A stretch of 64,000 nucleotides of DNA. Source: Puia dinghuensis (lineage in GTDB: Bacteria > Bacteroidota > Bacteroidia > Chitinophagales > Chitinophagaceae). The notes beneath the pieces are model-generated. The model had not been told where the DNA came from. It did not search any database and worked only from the letters and a program-made list of their open reading frames with translations. Shown here piece after piece: positions 24,891 to 35,031 of the stretch. The stretch is taken from NCBI RefSeq assembly GCF_014642875.1, contig NZ_BMJC01000004.1:296070-360069 (forward strand), in the 5' to 3' direction. How positions within the stretch are numbered: position 1 is the first letter of the stretch; each line of letters begins with the position of its first letter. The translations under genes and the position numbers were made by a program.

Positions 24891-27563
24891 TCACTGCGAC
24901 GTCGCACCGACATTCTGCTGTTTCGCCGCCGCGGGCGCCTGGGTTGCAGGCCGCGACGCCAATTCGGAGATGAGTTCGGCTACAAGCGATGTCCATCCGG
25001 TCTGGTGACTGGCGCCAAGCCCATGACTGGTGTCGCCATGGAAATATTCGTAAAACAATAAGAGGTGTTCGTTGCCCGGTTTCTGGTAAAACCAGTTGTA
25101 TTTCCCGTGCAGGGGCCGGCGACCGGTCTTGTCTTTCCTGAACAGGCTGATCACCCGACCCGTCAGTTGATCGGCCACACTCTCCAGATCGAGCTTTTTA
25201 CCAGAGCCGGCGGGATATTCCACCAGCAGCCGGTCGCCATAAAATTTCCCATACTGCCTAATCGACTGGATGATCAGATAGTTGATCGGTATCCACACCG
25301 GTCCCCGCCAATTGGAATTTCCCCCAAAGAAATCCGAGGTCGAGTCGCCCGGGTCATATTTGACATTGTAGTCGGTGCCCCCGATGTTTATCGTATAAGG
25401 ATGTTTCTCGTGGTACTTCGAGAGTGCGCGGATGCCGCCGGGAGAAAGGAATTCCTCTTCATTCAGGAGCCTTTCAAGCAGATAGATCAGCCTTTTCTGG
25501 GGCACCAGCGAAAGCAGGGTCTGCTCGCCGTCACTATGTTCCTCGTTCGGCCAGTACCGGTTGTTCTTTAACCGGTAGTTCTCGAACCAGGTGATGCGCT
25601 TCTTGAAATCGCTTAATTTGGCAAGGGTTTTCTTTTCGATGACGGAGACCGCGAAGAGCGTGGTGAGGCCCACGACGGACTGAACCCTCAGCTGCACCGG
25701 CGACCGGCCGATGGACAGCGTGTCATAGAAGAACTTGTCCTCTTCATTCCACATCCCCTGTTCGTTGAGCGCTTCGGCGATGAGTACAAAATGCTCGAAG
25801 AATTTTGTCGCCGTGTCCTCGAAGGAGTCGTCTTTCATGGCGATCTCGAGGGCCATGTCCATCATGTTGAGGGCATACATTCCCATCCAGCTGGTGCCAT
25901 CGGCCTGTTCTAATTGAAAGTCTCCGCCCAGGGAGTGGCTGCGGTTGAATACGCCGATATTATCCAGTCCAAGGAAGCCGCCTTCGAACATGTTGTTGCC
26001 ATTGGCGTCCTTCCGGTTGATCCACCAGGTGAAGTTGATCAACAGTTTCTGGAAGATGCGTTTTAAAAAACCGATGTCCCCTTTGCCGGTGCGATCTTTC
26101 TCAATGTGATAGACCATGAGTGCGGCCCAGGCCTGCACAGGCGGGTTTACATCACTGAAATTCCATTCATACGCGGGGATCTGCCCGTCGGGCTTCATAT
26201 ACCATTCGCGCATGATGAGCATCAGCTGGTGTTTGGCGAACACCGGATCGACAAGGGCCATCGCGATGGTCTGGAAAGCAAGATCCCACGCCGCATACCA
26301 GGGATATTCCCATTTATCCGGCATGGCGATGATGTCCTGGTTCTTCAGGTGCTTCCAGTCGTGGTTGCGGCCATTCATTTTCCCTGCATTCACGGGCGTA
26401 ATGCCGTCGCTGGTGGTGAGCCAGCGCTCTACATCGAAATGATAATATTGTTTGCTCCAGAGCAGGCCTGCCAGTGCCTGGCGCTGCACCGCTGCTATTT
26501 CGGGCGAAATATTGGCCGGCAGCACTGCCTTGTAGAAAGCATCGGCCTCCGCCTTGCGGCTTTGGAAAAGCGCAGCGGGATCGCCGCCGAAGGGATTCTC
26601 GAGGATGCGATTGCTCAGCCGGAGATAGATGCTCTTTGTCTCACCCGGCTCCACCAGGTAGTGATAGACCGGGGCGAACTTGGTGCCGCTTCTTTTCTGG
26701 CGCAGCGTCTCGAGATCTTTATTCCTTATCACCGCCTCGTGAAAGGCGTCTTTTACAAAGGGGGTCTTGTTGGGCGTCCCGGATACCTTTTCGAGATTGG
26801 TCTCATTCTCGGTAAAGAGCGTATACTGGGGTGGCTGGAAATAGAAATAATAGGCGCCGAGCCGGTTATGGGCTGCTTTTACAGAATTGCGGTCGCGACT
26901 GGTGATCACAGGTTTTTTATCCTGGTAATCCTCCGTATTCCAACGGTTGTAGAACCAGAGGGTCGGCAGGACGGTGATCTCCGCCGCCTTATGATATCGG
27001 TTACGGATGTCGACGCGGATAAAAATATCCCGGGCGTTCTGCTTGGCATAGGTGATGGAGACATCGAAATATTCATCCTTGTCAAAGATGCCCGTATCCA
27101 GGATCTCGTATTCCGGCTCTTCCCGCGAGCGGCGGCGGTTCTCTTCCAGCAGTTTCTTATACGGAAATTCCTGTTGGGGATACTTGTACAGGTATTCCAT
27201 GTAATAGTGCGTGGGCAGGTTGTCGAGATAGTAATACAGCTCCTTGACGTCCTCTCCGTGGTTGCCTTCCTTATTGCCAAGGCCAAAGAGCCGTTCTTTC
27301 AGGATGGGGTCCTTGCCATTCCAAAGCGCCACGGCAAAACAGAGATTTTGAAAGAAGTCCGAAATCCCGCCAAGACCGTCCTCGCCCCAGCGGTATGTTC
27401 TGCAATGTGCGTGGTCGTAAGGGAAATAATGCCAGGCATCACCATATGGACTGTAGTCTTCCCTCACCGTACCCCATTGTCGTTCACTCAAATAAGGTCC
27501 CCACTGTTCTAAAGGTATTTTTTTAGCAGCGTTAACTGCGAGTCTTTGATGTTCTGCGGTCAT
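24891..27563 (-). CDS. MGH1-like / GH63-type glucosidase
   Basis: I start at ATG 27563 (MTAEHQRLAVNAAKK), since the conserved family text LEQWGPYLSERQWGTVREDYSPYGDAWHYFPYDHA begins soon after; an upstream ATG at 27689 adds 42 residues of no known type. The (alpha/alpha)6-barrel region includes WKHLKNQDIIAMPDKWEYPWYAAWDLAF, VDPVFAKHQLMLI, GFLGLDNIGVFNRS and SNWRGPVWIPINYLIIQ, all typical of the mannosylglycerate-hydrolase-like domain. The length (890 residues) is normal. It has no signal peptide and is probably cytoplasmic; the exact sugar is unknown. Confidence 0.88.
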   Translation of the reverse strand: MTAEHQRLAVNAAKKIPLEQWGPYLSERQWGTVREDYSPYGDAWHYFPYDHAHCRTYRWGEDGLGGISDFFQNLCFAVALWNGKDPILKERLFGLGNKEGNHGEDVKELYYYLDNLPTHYYMEYLYKYPQQEFPYKKLLEENRRRSREEPEYEILDTGIFDKDEYFDVSITYAKQNARDIFIRVDIRNRYHKAAEITVLPTLWFYNRWNTEDYQDKKPVITSRDRNSVKAAHNRLGAYYFYFQPPQYTLFTENETNLEKVSGTPNKTPFVKDAFHEAVIRNKDLETLRQKRSGTKFAPVYHYLVEPGETKSIYLRLSNRILENPFGGDPAALFQSRKAEADAFYKAVLPANISPEIAAVQRQALAGLLWSKQYYHFDVERWLTTSDGITPVNAGKMNGRNHDWKHLKNQDIIAMPDKWEYPWYAAWDLAFQTIAMALVDPVFAKHQLMLIMREWYMKPDGQIPAYEWNFSDVNPPVQAWAALMVYHIEKDRTGKGDIGFLKRIFQKLLINFTWWINRKDANGNNMFEGGFLGLDNIGVFNRSHSLGGDFQLEQADGTSWMGMYALNMMDMALEIAMKDDSFEDTATKFFEHFVLIAEALNEQGMWNEEDKFFYDTLSIGRSPVQLRVQSVVGLTTLFAVSVIEKKTLAKLSDFKKRITWFENYRLKNNRYWPNEEHSDGEQTLLSLVPQKRLIYLLERLLNEEEFLSPGGIRALSKYHEKHPYTINIGGTDYNVKYDPGDSTSDFFGGNSNWRGPVWIPINYLIIQSIRQYGKFYGDRLLVEYPAGSGKKLDLESVADQLTGRVISLFRKDKTGRRPLHGKYNWFYQKPGNEHLLLFYEYFHGDTSHGLGASHQTGWTSLVAELISELASRPATQAPAAAKQQNVGATSQ

Positions 27564-27676
27564 GTTGTTTTTGATTGTATACAGACCGGGCTCCAACCGG
27601 TCCTGGGCAGGCAAGCAAGCATTAAGAGCATTGTTCGAATTTCGGCAAAAAAAACCGGCTGTCAGTGCATTTATTG

Positions 27677-27684
27677 TAAATTTG
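27677..27684 (+). promoter_or_regulatory. Bacteroidota-type -7 box (TAAATTTG)
   Basis: TAAATTTG matches TAnnTTTG 29 bases before the helicase start in a divergent intergenic region. No clear -33 box. Confidence 0.4.
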
Positions 27685-27712
27685 TGCAATTTATTTTATT
27701 AATCATTCCATT

Positions 27713-29110
27713 TTGACTTTTAAAGAATTTGGCCTGGATGAGAGCTTACTCGAGGGCATAGAGGCTTCCGGATATGAAAATGCTACCCCTGTACAGGAAC
27801 AGGTGATCCCGCTCATCTTACATGGTAAAGATATCATCGCCTCGGCGCAGACAGGGACGGGCAAGACCGCAGCTTTCCTGCTTCCCATTGTCAACCGCCT
27901 GCTCGCTTCCCGGCATGACGACACGGTCAATGCGCTCGTCATCGTGCCCACGCGGGAGTTGGCCATCCAGATAGCCCAAAACCTGGAGGGGCTTTCCTAT
28001 TTTACGAATATCAGCTCTATTGCCGTCTATGGCGGGGGCGATGGCAGCAACTTCTCCACTGAGAAACAAGCACTTTCACAGGGTGCAGACGTGGTCGTCT
28101 GTACACCCGGCCGGATGATCGCCCATCTCAATATGGGTTACGTCAAGCTGAAAGGATTGCAATACTTAGTCCTCGACGAAGCCGATCGGATGCTGGACAT
28201 GGGCTTCTACGATGACATCATGAAGATCATTTCCTTCCTGCCACCTAAGCGGCAAAACCTGCTTTTTTCGGCGACCATGCCGGTAAAGATCCGCGATCTG
28301 GCCCGCAAGATCCTTCATGAGCCGGCGGAGATAAACATTGCCATTTCCAAGCCGCCGGCCAAGATCGTACAGGAAGCGTTTGTCGTATACGAGACCCAGA
28401 AAATACCGCTCGTGAAATGGTTGCTCAAGTCAACTAATTACAAGAGTACGCTTATCTTTTGTTCGAAGAAGCATAATGTCAAGCAGCTGACGATGGAGTT
28501 GAAGCGCAACAAGTTCAACGTCAAGGAAATACATTCCGATCTGGACCAGTCGGCGCGGGAAGAGGTGTTGTTGGAGTTCAGGAGCCGGCGCCTGCCGATC
28601 CTGGTGGCGACGGATATTCTGTCCAGGGGCATCGACATCGACAACATCGAAATGGTCATCAACTATGATGTGCCCAACGACGGTGAAGATTATGTCCACC
28701 GCATCGGGCGTACGGCGCGGGCCGAGACCGACGGGGTAGCTTTTACTTTTATCAGCGAAAAGGAGCAGAATAAATTCCGGTCGATAGAAGACCTGCTGGG
28801 CAGCCCGGTGAAGAAAGCCGCTATTCCGGAGGAGTTCGGACCGGCGCCCGAATACAGCCCTCGCAGTAAGTCCAGGCGTGGGGGTGGGGGAGGCGGTCGG
28901 AATCATGGCGGCTCAGGGGGAGGACACCACGGCGGTGCTGGCGGGGGAAATCGCGGCGGAGGTGGTCAGCACCGTGGCGGCGGCAACCGCAGAAGACCCC
29001 GACCCTCTGGTTCCAACTCGGGTCCTGGTGCAAACGGCTCCCATGGTTCCCACGACGCAAGTCGCTCCGGCTCTGGTCCGGGTTCTGGCAGCGGCCAACA
29101 GCAACATTAG
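27713..29110 (+). CDS. DEAD-box RNA helicase with Gly/Arg-rich tail
   Basis: The start codon is TTG (27713); no ATG is available ahead of the conserved [32 protein letters not shown]-motif. Motifs I (AQTGTGKT), Ib (TPGR), II (DEAD, near residue 155), III (SAT) and VI (HRIGRTAR) are intact. After about residue 385 the protein changes to an RGG-type, Gly-, His- and Ser-rich disordered tail, as in cold-adapted helicases that unwind structured RNA. It acts on mRNA or ribosome assembly in the cytoplasm. The last four bases overlap the convergent chromate transporter gene. Confidence 0.94.
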   Translation: MTFKEFGLDESLLEGIEASGYENATPVQEQVIPLILHGKDIIASAQTGTGKTAAFLLPIVNRLLASRHDDTVNALVIVPTRELAIQIAQNLEGLSYFTNISSIAVYGGGDGSNFSTEKQALSQGADVVVCTPGRMIAHLNMGYVKLKGLQYLVLDEADRMLDMGFYDDIMKIISFLPPKRQNLLFSATMPVKIRDLARKILHEPAEINIAISKPPAKIVQEAFVVYETQKIPLVKWLLKSTNYKSTLIFCSKKHNVKQLTMELKRNKFNVKEIHSDLDQSAREEVLLEFRSRRLPILVATDILSRGIDIDNIEMVINYDVPNDGEDYVHRIGRTARAETDGVAFTFISEKEQNKFRSIEDLLGSPVKKAAIPEEFGPAPEYSPRSKSRRGGGGGGRNHGGSGGGHHGGAGGGNRGGGGQHRGGGNRRRPRPSGSNSGPGANGSHGSHDASRSGSGPGSGSGQQQH

Positions 29111-30345
29111 AAAAGTAAGAAGAGCCAGCCCAGTCCCATCCATACCGCGACGATGACGGGTGAAGGCAGTTTTGAATACAGCAACAGGGCCCAGGTGATT
29201 CCGATGACCCCGAAGTTGAGGGCGATATCCTTCCAGGAGGCCGACTGAAAGTCTTTCATCATATATAAGGCGGCGGCAATCATGATCCCCACGACGACCG
29301 AATTGATACCCTCCAGGGCCCGGTACACCGTCGCATATTTCTTCAGATTATGCCAGATAGGAAAGAAGAAGAGCACCAGTAAGGCGCTTGGCAGGAAGAT
29401 GCCCGTCGTTCCGATGAAACATCCCAGTATCTGCCAGGCAGTCCCTTTATCCTTCATCGCGACGCCGCCCATATAGGCGGCGATGGAAAAAACAGGACCG
29501 GGGATGGCGCGAACCGCCCCCCAACCGGAATAAAAATCCGTCTTATCCACCCGGATGATATTGGGATTGCGATGGATAAGCCGCTGCGACTGGGGCCGGG
29601 CCACCCACTGTTCGTACATCATCGGCATCAGGACATTTCCACCTCCAAAGACAAGGCTGCCAAACCGATAGGTATTCTCGAAGAGGTTGAGCGGTCTTCG
29701 GTTGGGCCAGTTATTACTTCGCGCCAATTCACTACTGGCCCCGGCAAGGATGAAGATGATAGCAAAGAGCCAGATATTGCCCCATTTTATCTTTTTGGGC
29801 AACACTTCTACCTGTGGGATACGCCGGCTGCTGAGATTGGTGACAAAACCACCCAGCACCAGCAAGATCGGGAAGATCCAAGGCCATTTAAACAGGAGGA
29901 AGGTCGCGATAGTGCTCACTACCAGGATCACCCGTGTAATGGTATTGTGGATCGACACCTTGAAAGCCTTCTGCGCCGCGAAGGCAAGAAAGCCGATCGT
30001 CATAGGTCCGATGAAACGAAAGATGCCGGTCATTTGAACGGGAAAAAAAGAGAACAGCGCCATCAGGCAGCAGGCCGGCAGGGTCCAGATGATGAGGGTA
30101 ATCATGGCCAGCACTACACCACCCCGTTTGTAGCCGATGAGGGTAAGTGTCTGCGTCGATGAGGCGCCGGGCAGCAGCTGGCAAAAAGCGCTGTAGTCCA
30201 TCAGTTCTTCTTCGGTGACATCTTTCCGACGATGGACGAACGTCTTCATCATCATTCCAAAATGCCCTTGTGGACCGCCGAAGGCAGTGAGACTATGCAG
30301 GAATACCGCTCTGAGAAATGCAATATGACGAAACAGAACTGTCAA
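29107..30345 (-). CDS. chrA: Chromate transporter family (two CHR domains)
   Basis: The 412 residues contain two tandem CHR modules. The N-terminal module has the signature [18 protein letters not shown] and [22 protein letters not shown]; the second has [16 protein letters not shown] and [18 protein letters not shown]. About ten membrane spans fit the family. It exports chromate or a related anion from the cytoplasm; whether chromate is the true substrate is not shown by sequence. No regulator is adjacent. Confidence 0.9.
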   Translation of the reverse strand: MTVLFRHIAFLRAVFLHSLTAFGGPQGHFGMMMKTFVHRRKDVTEEELMDYSAFCQLLPGASSTQTLTLIGYKRGGVVLAMITLIIWTLPACCLMALFSFFPVQMTGIFRFIGPMTIGFLAFAAQKAFKVSIHNTITRVILVVSTIATFLLFKWPWIFPILLVLGGFVTNLSSRRIPQVEVLPKKIKWGNIWLFAIIFILAGASSELARSNNWPNRRPLNLFENTYRFGSLVFGGGNVLMPMMYEQWVARPQSQRLIHRNPNIIRVDKTDFYSGWGAVRAIPGPVFSIAAYMGGVAMKDKGTAWQILGCFIGTTGIFLPSALLVLFFFPIWHNLKKYATVYRALEGINSVVVGIMIAAALYMMKDFQSASWKDIALNFGVIGITWALLLYSKLPSPVIVAVWMGLGWLFLLF

Positions 30346-30417
30346 TAGGAAGATACAGGTATAAGTGACGGGTCACAATATTAAGCAAAACGAACGTATC
30401 TTAGGCAACAGAACCGT

Positions 30418-30759
30418 ATGGACATCGAAACACTAAGAGAATATTGCCTGGCGAAGAAGAACGTAGAGGAATCCTTTCCCTTTGGCGAGACCACTCTTGT
30501 ATTCAAAGTAAAGGGCAAGATGTTTCTGCTAACGAGTCTCGACAGCGCGGTGTTGGAATTCAATGTCAAGTGTGATCCTGAAAAAGCGATCGAATGGCGC
30601 GAGCAATATGCGGCGGTGCAGCCCGGTTATCATATGAACAAGAAGCATTGGAATACGGTGACCGCTGACGGGAGTATCCCCAATAGGATCATGCGGGAAA
30701 TGATCGATGATTCCTACAACCTGGTTGTTGCCTCTCTCCCCAAGAATATGCGCGAATAG
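30418..30759 (+). CDS. MmcQ/YjbR-family protein
   Basis: The 113 residues match the CyaY-like YjbR fold: LREYCLAKKNVEESFPFGETTLVFKVKGKMFLLTSL, then KCDPEKAIEWREQYAAVQPGYHMNKKHWNTV and LIDDSY-like MIDDSYNLVVASLPK. Relatives are proposed DNA-binding proteins; the in vivo role is unclear. Confidence 0.9.
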   Translation: MDIETLREYCLAKKNVEESFPFGETTLVFKVKGKMFLLTSLDSAVLEFNVKCDPEKAIEWREQYAAVQPGYHMNKKHWNTVTADGSIPNRIMREMIDDSYNLVVASLPKNMRE

Positions 30760-30780
30760 GCCTTATCGCCTAAAATAGGC

Positions 30781-31356
30781 CTAACTATAATATCCATTCC
30801 TTTCAATCTCCAGCCGCACGGCTTCCGGAACTAAATAGCGAATAGATATCCCTTCTTTTATACGCTGACGGATATGCGTAGAGGATATTGGCAGAAGGGG
30901 AGCAGACAGGATGTGGATATCCTTCGCCCCGGGATAGTTCGGGAGATGCTCATGTTCCGGCCGCTTGTATACATACAGAGAATAGTTTCGAAGCAGCCAA
31001 TCTGCATTCTTCCACTTGGGCAGGTTTTGGAAACTATCACTACCCATAATAACCGAAAATTCGTGTGTGGGATATTTCTCTTGCAGGTAGGCGAGCGTAT
31101 CTACCGTGTAGGAAGGCTTTGGTAATTTGAATTCGATGTCCAGGGCCTTTAGCTCTTTTTCTCCTTCGATGGCCAGCTGAACCAGGTAGAGGCGATGATA
31201 TTCATTGAGGAGGGACGCCGCTGGTTTTAATGGATTCTGTGGAGAGACCACAAACCACACCTGCTGGAGGGAAGTGTTCTGCAAAATGTACATGGCGATG
31301 AGCAAATGGCCATGATGAATCGGGTTAAAGGAGCCAAAGTAAAGACCGATCTTCAT
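30781..31356 (-). CDS. nadD: Nicotinate-nucleotide adenylyltransferase
   Basis: The nucleotidyltransferase signature GSFNPIHHGHL is at residues 8-18 and the second signature ISSTHIRQRI near 165. The rest follows NadD (VVSPQNPLKP, VIMGSDSFQNLPKWKNADWLL, LPISSTHIR). It makes nicotinate adenine dinucleotide from NaMN and ATP in NAD synthesis; nadA lies 2.7 kb away. Its ATG overlaps the stop of the FeoA-like gene by four bases. Confidence 0.95.
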   Translation of the reverse strand: MKIGLYFGSFNPIHHGHLLIAMYILQNTSLQQVWFVVSPQNPLKPAASLLNEYHRLYLVQLAIEGEKELKALDIEFKLPKPSYTVDTLAYLQEKYPTHEFSVIMGSDSFQNLPKWKNADWLLRNYSLYVYKRPEHEHLPNYPGAKDIHILSAPLLPISSTHIRQRIKEGISIRYLVPEAVRLEIERNGYYS

Positions 31357-31592
31357 CTATCTTCTTCCTCCATGAAGATATTCTCTGCTTCATCCAGGCG
31401 GAGGCTCAAATTATATCCTGCAACCGTGATCGAGATCGGGTCTCCGAAAGGGGCGATCTGTTCTACTCTGACCCATTCGCCGGGTACACACCCCATTTCC
31501 ATCAATTTCAGGAAAAGATCGTTTTTTTCAAATGAATGAATTTTGGCGACAGTTCCAGGTTCTAATTCTGATAATCTCTTCATCTTCTTCAA
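31353..31592 (-). CDS. FeoA-domain protein
   Basis: The 79 residues form a single SH3-like FeoA domain: LSELEPGTVAKIHSFEKNDLFLKLMEMGCVPGEWVRVEQIAPFGDPISI, then YNLSLRLDEAENIFM. FeoA normally assists the FeoB ferrous-iron transporter, but no feoB is nearby; here it overlaps nadD. Confidence 0.88.
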   Translation of the reverse strand: MKKMKRLSELEPGTVAKIHSFEKNDLFLKLMEMGCVPGEWVRVEQIAPFGDPISITVAGYNLSLRLDEAENIFMEEEDR

Positions 31593-31603
31593 TTAGTCGA
31601 TTA

Positions 31604-31611
31604 TATCTTTG
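31604..31611 (+). promoter_or_regulatory. Bacteroidota-type -7 box (TATCTTTG)
   Basis: TATCTTTG fits TAnnTTTG 12 bases before the ATG of ybeY, in the short divergent gap to the FeoA-like gene. Confidence 0.45.
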
Positions 31612-31623
31612 GCTAGTAAAATT

Positions 31624-32055
31624 ATGAATAATCCCATCATTCAATTTAATTTCCTAGAGTCCATTTCTCTTGCGGATAGAAAGCGGCTGAAGCGATTTAT
31701 TGCCTCCCTCTTTAAAAAGGAGGCGACCGCATTGGCCGAGCTTAACTATATCTTTTGTTCAGATGAATACCTGCTGGAAATCAACCGGCAATTTCTTCAT
31801 CATGATTACTATACGGATATTATCACTTTCGATCTCTCCGAAGCGGACCATCTAATAAACGCTGAAATATACATTAGTGTTGATAGGGTTAAAGACAATG
31901 CAGCGCATTTTGGGGCTTCCGTGAAAAGGGAATTACACCGGGTCATCTTTCATGGGGCGCTGCATCTTTGTGGGTATGGGGACAAAACCGAAAAAGAACA
32001 GGCAATTATGCGAAAAATGGAGGAGAAATACCTGGCCGCCTACCTTAACCAATAG
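31624..32055 (+). CDS. ybeY: Endoribonuclease YbeY (16S rRNA maturation)
   Basis: I use the ATG at 31624 (MNNPIIQFNFLE); a TTG 15 bases upstream is possible but overlaps the promoter box. The zinc-binding motif HGALHLCGYGDKTEKE, with His three and ten residues apart, is slightly off the usual HGxLHLxGyDH form, as in other Bacteroidota. LNYIFCSDEYLLEINRQFLHHDYYTDIITFDL is typical. It helps process the 16S 3' end and ribosome quality control. mnmG follows on the same strand. Confidence 0.92.
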   Translation: MNNPIIQFNFLESISLADRKRLKRFIASLFKKEATALAELNYIFCSDEYLLEINRQFLHHDYYTDIITFDLSEADHLINAEIYISVDRVKDNAAHFGASVKRELHRVIFHGALHLCGYGDKTEKEQAIMRKMEEKYLAAYLNQ

Positions 32056-32071
32056 TGTTCCACGTGGAAAC
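32056..32071. promoter_or_regulatory. parS-like palindrome 1 (one base longer on the right arm)
   Basis: TGTTCCACGTGGAAAC resembles the parS consensus TGTTTCACGTGAAACA, with the central CACGTG intact. It begins at the base after the ybeY stop codon and 24 bases from the perfect copy at 32095. Confidence 0.6.
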
Positions 32072-32094
32072 ACAATAAATCCCCCGCCAAAGCT

Positions 32095-32108
32095 GTTCCA
32101 CGTGGAAC
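32095..32108. promoter_or_regulatory. parS-like palindrome 2, perfect
   Basis: GTTCCACGTGGAAC is a perfect 14-bp palindrome 34 bases before the mnmG start. ParB sites near mnmG/gidA and the origin are common in bacteria. ParA and ParB genes are not in the window, so the assignment rests on sequence and place. Confidence 0.65.
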
Positions 32109-32130
32109 GATCAACGGCCAGAAATAATTG

Positions 32131-32138
32131 TAATTTTG
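32131..32138 (+). promoter_or_regulatory. Bacteroidota-type -7 box (TAATTTTG)
   Basis: TAATTTTG matches TAnnTTTG and ends only four bases before the mnmG ATG, which would give a very short or absent leader. Confidence 0.4.
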
Positions 32139-32142
32139 CGTC

Positions 32143-34005
32143 ATGTTTCCTCAATATGATGTGATTGTCGTTGGCGCTGGCCATGCTGGCTGTGAAGCCG
32201 CTGCTGCTGCCGCCAACCTGGGTTCAAAAGTTCTACTGGTAACCATGAACATGCAGACCATTGCCCAGATGAGCTGCAACCCCGCTATGGGGGGTATCGC
32301 TAAAGGCCAGATCGTCCGGGAGATAGATGCACTTGGCGGCTATTCCGGCATTGTCACCGATAAAAGCATGATCCAGTTCCGGATGCTTAACCGGAGCAAG
32401 GGGCCCGCCATGTGGAGCCCTCGTGCCCAGAATGACCGCATGCTCTTTGCCGCCACCTGGCGGGAAATGCTGGAACAGACTCCCAACGTCGATTTCTACC
32501 AGGATATGGTCAATTCCCTCGTCATACAAGACGGTAAGGCTTGCGGGGTAGTCACCGGCCTGGGTCACACCATCCATGCCAAAGCAGTCGTAGTCACCAG
32601 CGGTACCTTTCTGAATGGCGTCATCCATATCGGTGAAAAACGCTTCGGGGGTGGGAGAGTAGCAGAAAAAGCCGCCACCGGTATCACAGAACAACTCGTT
32701 TCACTTGGATTTGAAAGCGATCGCCTCAAGACAGGAACTCCACCGCGCATCGACGGCCGGAGTCTCGATTACACAAAAATGGAGGAACAGAAAGGGGATG
32801 AGGACATCATCGGTTTCTCCTACCTGGATGTACCCAAACCCACCCGGCAAAAAAGCTGCTGGATTACCTATACCAATTCAACCGTTCATGATATTCTGAA
32901 GACTGGGTTTGATCGCAGTCCTATGTACACCGGTCGCATCGAAGGGGTGGGCCCCCGGTATTGCCCCAGCATAGAAGACAAGATCAATCGCTTTGCCGAA
33001 CGCGAACGCCACCAGCTCTTCATCGAACCCGAAGGGTGGAACACCGTCGAGATCTATGTCAATGGTTTCTCCACCTCCCTTCCGGAAGAGGTACAATACG
33101 CGGCGCTACGCCAGGTTCCCGGCTTTGAACAAGTGCGCATCTTCCGACCAGGGTACGCCATAGAATACGACTACTTTCCGCCAACCCAGCTTCGCCATTC
33201 CCTCGAAACCAAGGCAATCGACAATCTCTTTTTCGCAGGTCAGGTCAACGGAACCACCGGCTATGAAGAAGCCGCCTGCCAGGGATTGATGGCAGGTATC
33301 AATGCTCATCAAAAAACAAGACAACTCGAACCGCTGATCTTAAAGCGGAGTGAAGCCTACATCGGCGTCCTTATCGACGATCTCATCAGCAAGGGAACCG
33401 AAGAGCCCTATCGCATGTTCACCTCTCGTGCCGAATTCCGAACCCTCCTGCGCCAGGATAATGCCGATCTCCGCCTGACAGAAATGAGCTATCGCCTTGG
33501 TCTCGCCAGCCAGGAGCGAATGGAGCGAACTATTCAAAAGAAGAACGGAGTCGATGAAATAAAAAATCTGCTGCAATCTTTCTCGCTCGAACCAGAAGAA
33601 TCCCTCGACTATCTTGTCACGAAGAATTCGGCTCCTCTCACTCAGAAGCAACGCGCAGGACAGGTGCTGCTTCGTCCGGGTATAGATCTACAGTCTATGA
33701 GCAAAGCCATTCCGCGGCTAGGCGAAGAAGTTAAAACCTATTCACCTGATATGCTCGAACAAGCCGAGATCCAGGTGAAATATGATGTCTATATCGAAAA
33801 AGAAAAAGACCTGGTGCAGAAAATGGCCCAGCTGGAGGATCTCCTGATCCCCGATAATTTCAATTACGATCGTGTCAGCTCGCTATCCAATGAAGCGCTC
33901 CAGAAATTCAAAAAGATAAAACCCCGCACGTTAGGTCAGGCAAGCCGCATCAGCGGGGTCAATCCAAGCGATGTACAGATCCTCATGGTTTTCATGGGAA
34001 GATAA
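32143..34005 (+). CDS. mnmG: tRNA uridine-5-carboxymethylaminomethyl modification enzyme MnmG
   Basis: At 620 residues it is full length. The FAD-binding Rossmann motif is GAGHAGCEAAAAAANLG; signature regions CNPAMGGIAKGQIVREIDALGG, GTFLNGVIHIGEKRFGGGR and FFAGQVNGTTGYEEAACQGLMAGINA are all present. With MnmE it adds cmnm to U34 of certain tRNAs. Two parS-like palindromes precede it. Confidence 0.97.
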   Translation: MFPQYDVIVVGAGHAGCEAAAAAANLGSKVLLVTMNMQTIAQMSCNPAMGGIAKGQIVREIDALGGYSGIVTDKSMIQFRMLNRSKGPAMWSPRAQNDRMLFAATWREMLEQTPNVDFYQDMVNSLVIQDGKACGVVTGLGHTIHAKAVVVTSGTFLNGVIHIGEKRFGGGRVAEKAATGITEQLVSLGFESDRLKTGTPPRIDGRSLDYTKMEEQKGDEDIIGFSYLDVPKPTRQKSCWITYTNSTVHDILKTGFDRSPMYTGRIEGVGPRYCPSIEDKINRFAERERHQLFIEPEGWNTVEIYVNGFSTSLPEEVQYAALRQVPGFEQVRIFRPGYAIEYDYFPPTQLRHSLETKAIDNLFFAGQVNGTTGYEEAACQGLMAGINAHQKTRQLEPLILKRSEAYIGVLIDDLISKGTEEPYRMFTSRAEFRTLLRQDNADLRLTEMSYRLGLASQERMERTIQKKNGVDEIKNLLQSFSLEPEESLDYLVTKNSAPLTQKQRAGQVLLRPGIDLQSMSKAIPRLGEEVKTYSPDMLEQAEIQVKYDVYIEKEKDLVQKMAQLEDLLIPDNFNYDRVSSLSNEALQKFKKIKPRTLGQASRISGVNPSDVQILMVFMGR

Positions 34006-34020
34006 ACGTATATAAAAAAA

Positions 34021-35031
34021 TTATAATCCGTACTTTGCGCTGATCTCCAGCATCCTTTCAATCGGCTTCCTGGCCGCGACCATCAGCGTCGGGTCCATCA
34101 GCAGTTCGGGCTGCTCATACTTCATACACAGATATAGCTTCTCAAGCGTATTAAGCTTCATATGCGGGCAGTCATTACAAGCACAGTTATTGGTCGGTGG
34201 CGCCGGGATAAAGGTCTTCTGTGGGGAAGATAATTGCATCTGGTGAAGGATCCCCGTTTCGGTAGCAACGATGTATTCCATCGACGGGTCCTTTTTCGTA
34301 AAATTCAGCAGCCCGGTGGTCGAACCAATATAATCTGCCAATCGCAAAATAGGTTCTTCACATTCGGGGTGAGCGATGAGCTTTGCGTTCGGATGCCTGA
34401 TCTTCAGCTTCGTGATCTTCTCCAGGCTAAATATCTCATGCACCATACAGGCGCCATCCCATAATACCATATCCCGGCCGGTCTTCTTTATCAGATAGGC
34501 CCCCAGGTTACGGTCGGGTGCAAAGATGATCTTCTGATCGGCAGGCAGGCTCTCCACTATCTTTTGTGCATTGGACGAGGTACAGATGATATCGCTCAGC
34601 GCTTTTACTTCGGCGGAGCAATTAATATAGGAGATCACCAGGTGATCGGGATATCTCTCTTTAAAAGCCTGGAACAGGTGACCAGGTGCAGAGTCGGCCA
34701 GTGAACATCCTGCTTTCAGATCGGGCAGCACAACTTTTTTATCCGGGTTGAGGATCTTGGCTGTCTCCGCCATGAAATGAACACCCGCAAAAACGATCAT
34801 GTCGGCAGTGGTCTTTTCCGCCTGCTGCGCCAGCCCCAGGCTATCCCCAATATAATCCGCCACATCCTGGATATCCGCCTCCTGGTAATAATGCGCCAGG
34901 ATAATGGCATTCTTTTCTTTCTTCAGCTTTTCGATCTCGAGAAAGAGATCTAATTCCGGCGAAACGTCAATATCCAAAAAACCCTTTGTTGACAATTTTT
35001 CTTTGGCAGCTGCTATGTTGATATCAACCAT
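34021..35031 (-). CDS. nadA: Quinolinate synthase
   Basis: The 336-residue protein has the NadA signatures [71 protein letters not shown] and [22 protein letters not shown]. Cysteines for the [4Fe-4S] cluster are seen in INCSAE, DGACMVH and [11 protein letters not shown]. It condenses iminoaspartate with DHAP to quinolinate. nadB and nadC are not in the window. Confidence 0.96.
   Translation of the reverse strand: MVDINIAAAKEKLSTKGFLDIDVSPELDLFLEIEKLKKEKNAIILAHYYQEADIQDVADYIGDSLGLAQQAEKTTADMIVFAGVHFMAETAKILNPDKKVVLPDLKAGCSLADSAPGHLFQAFKERYPDHLVISYINCSAEVKALSDIICTSSNAQKIVESLPADQKIIFAPDRNLGAYLIKKTGRDMVLWDGACMVHEIFSLEKITKLKIRHPNAKLIAHPECEEPILRLADYIGSTTGLLNFTKKDPSMEYIVATETGILHQMQLSSPQKTFIPAPPTNNCACNDCPHMKLNTLEKLYLCMKYEQPELLMDPTLMVAARKPIERMLEISAKYGL

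Noticed and set aside
26106-27512. 468-codon open frame antisense to the glucosidase gene
   Set aside because: The sense strand has clear family motifs; the antisense text has none.
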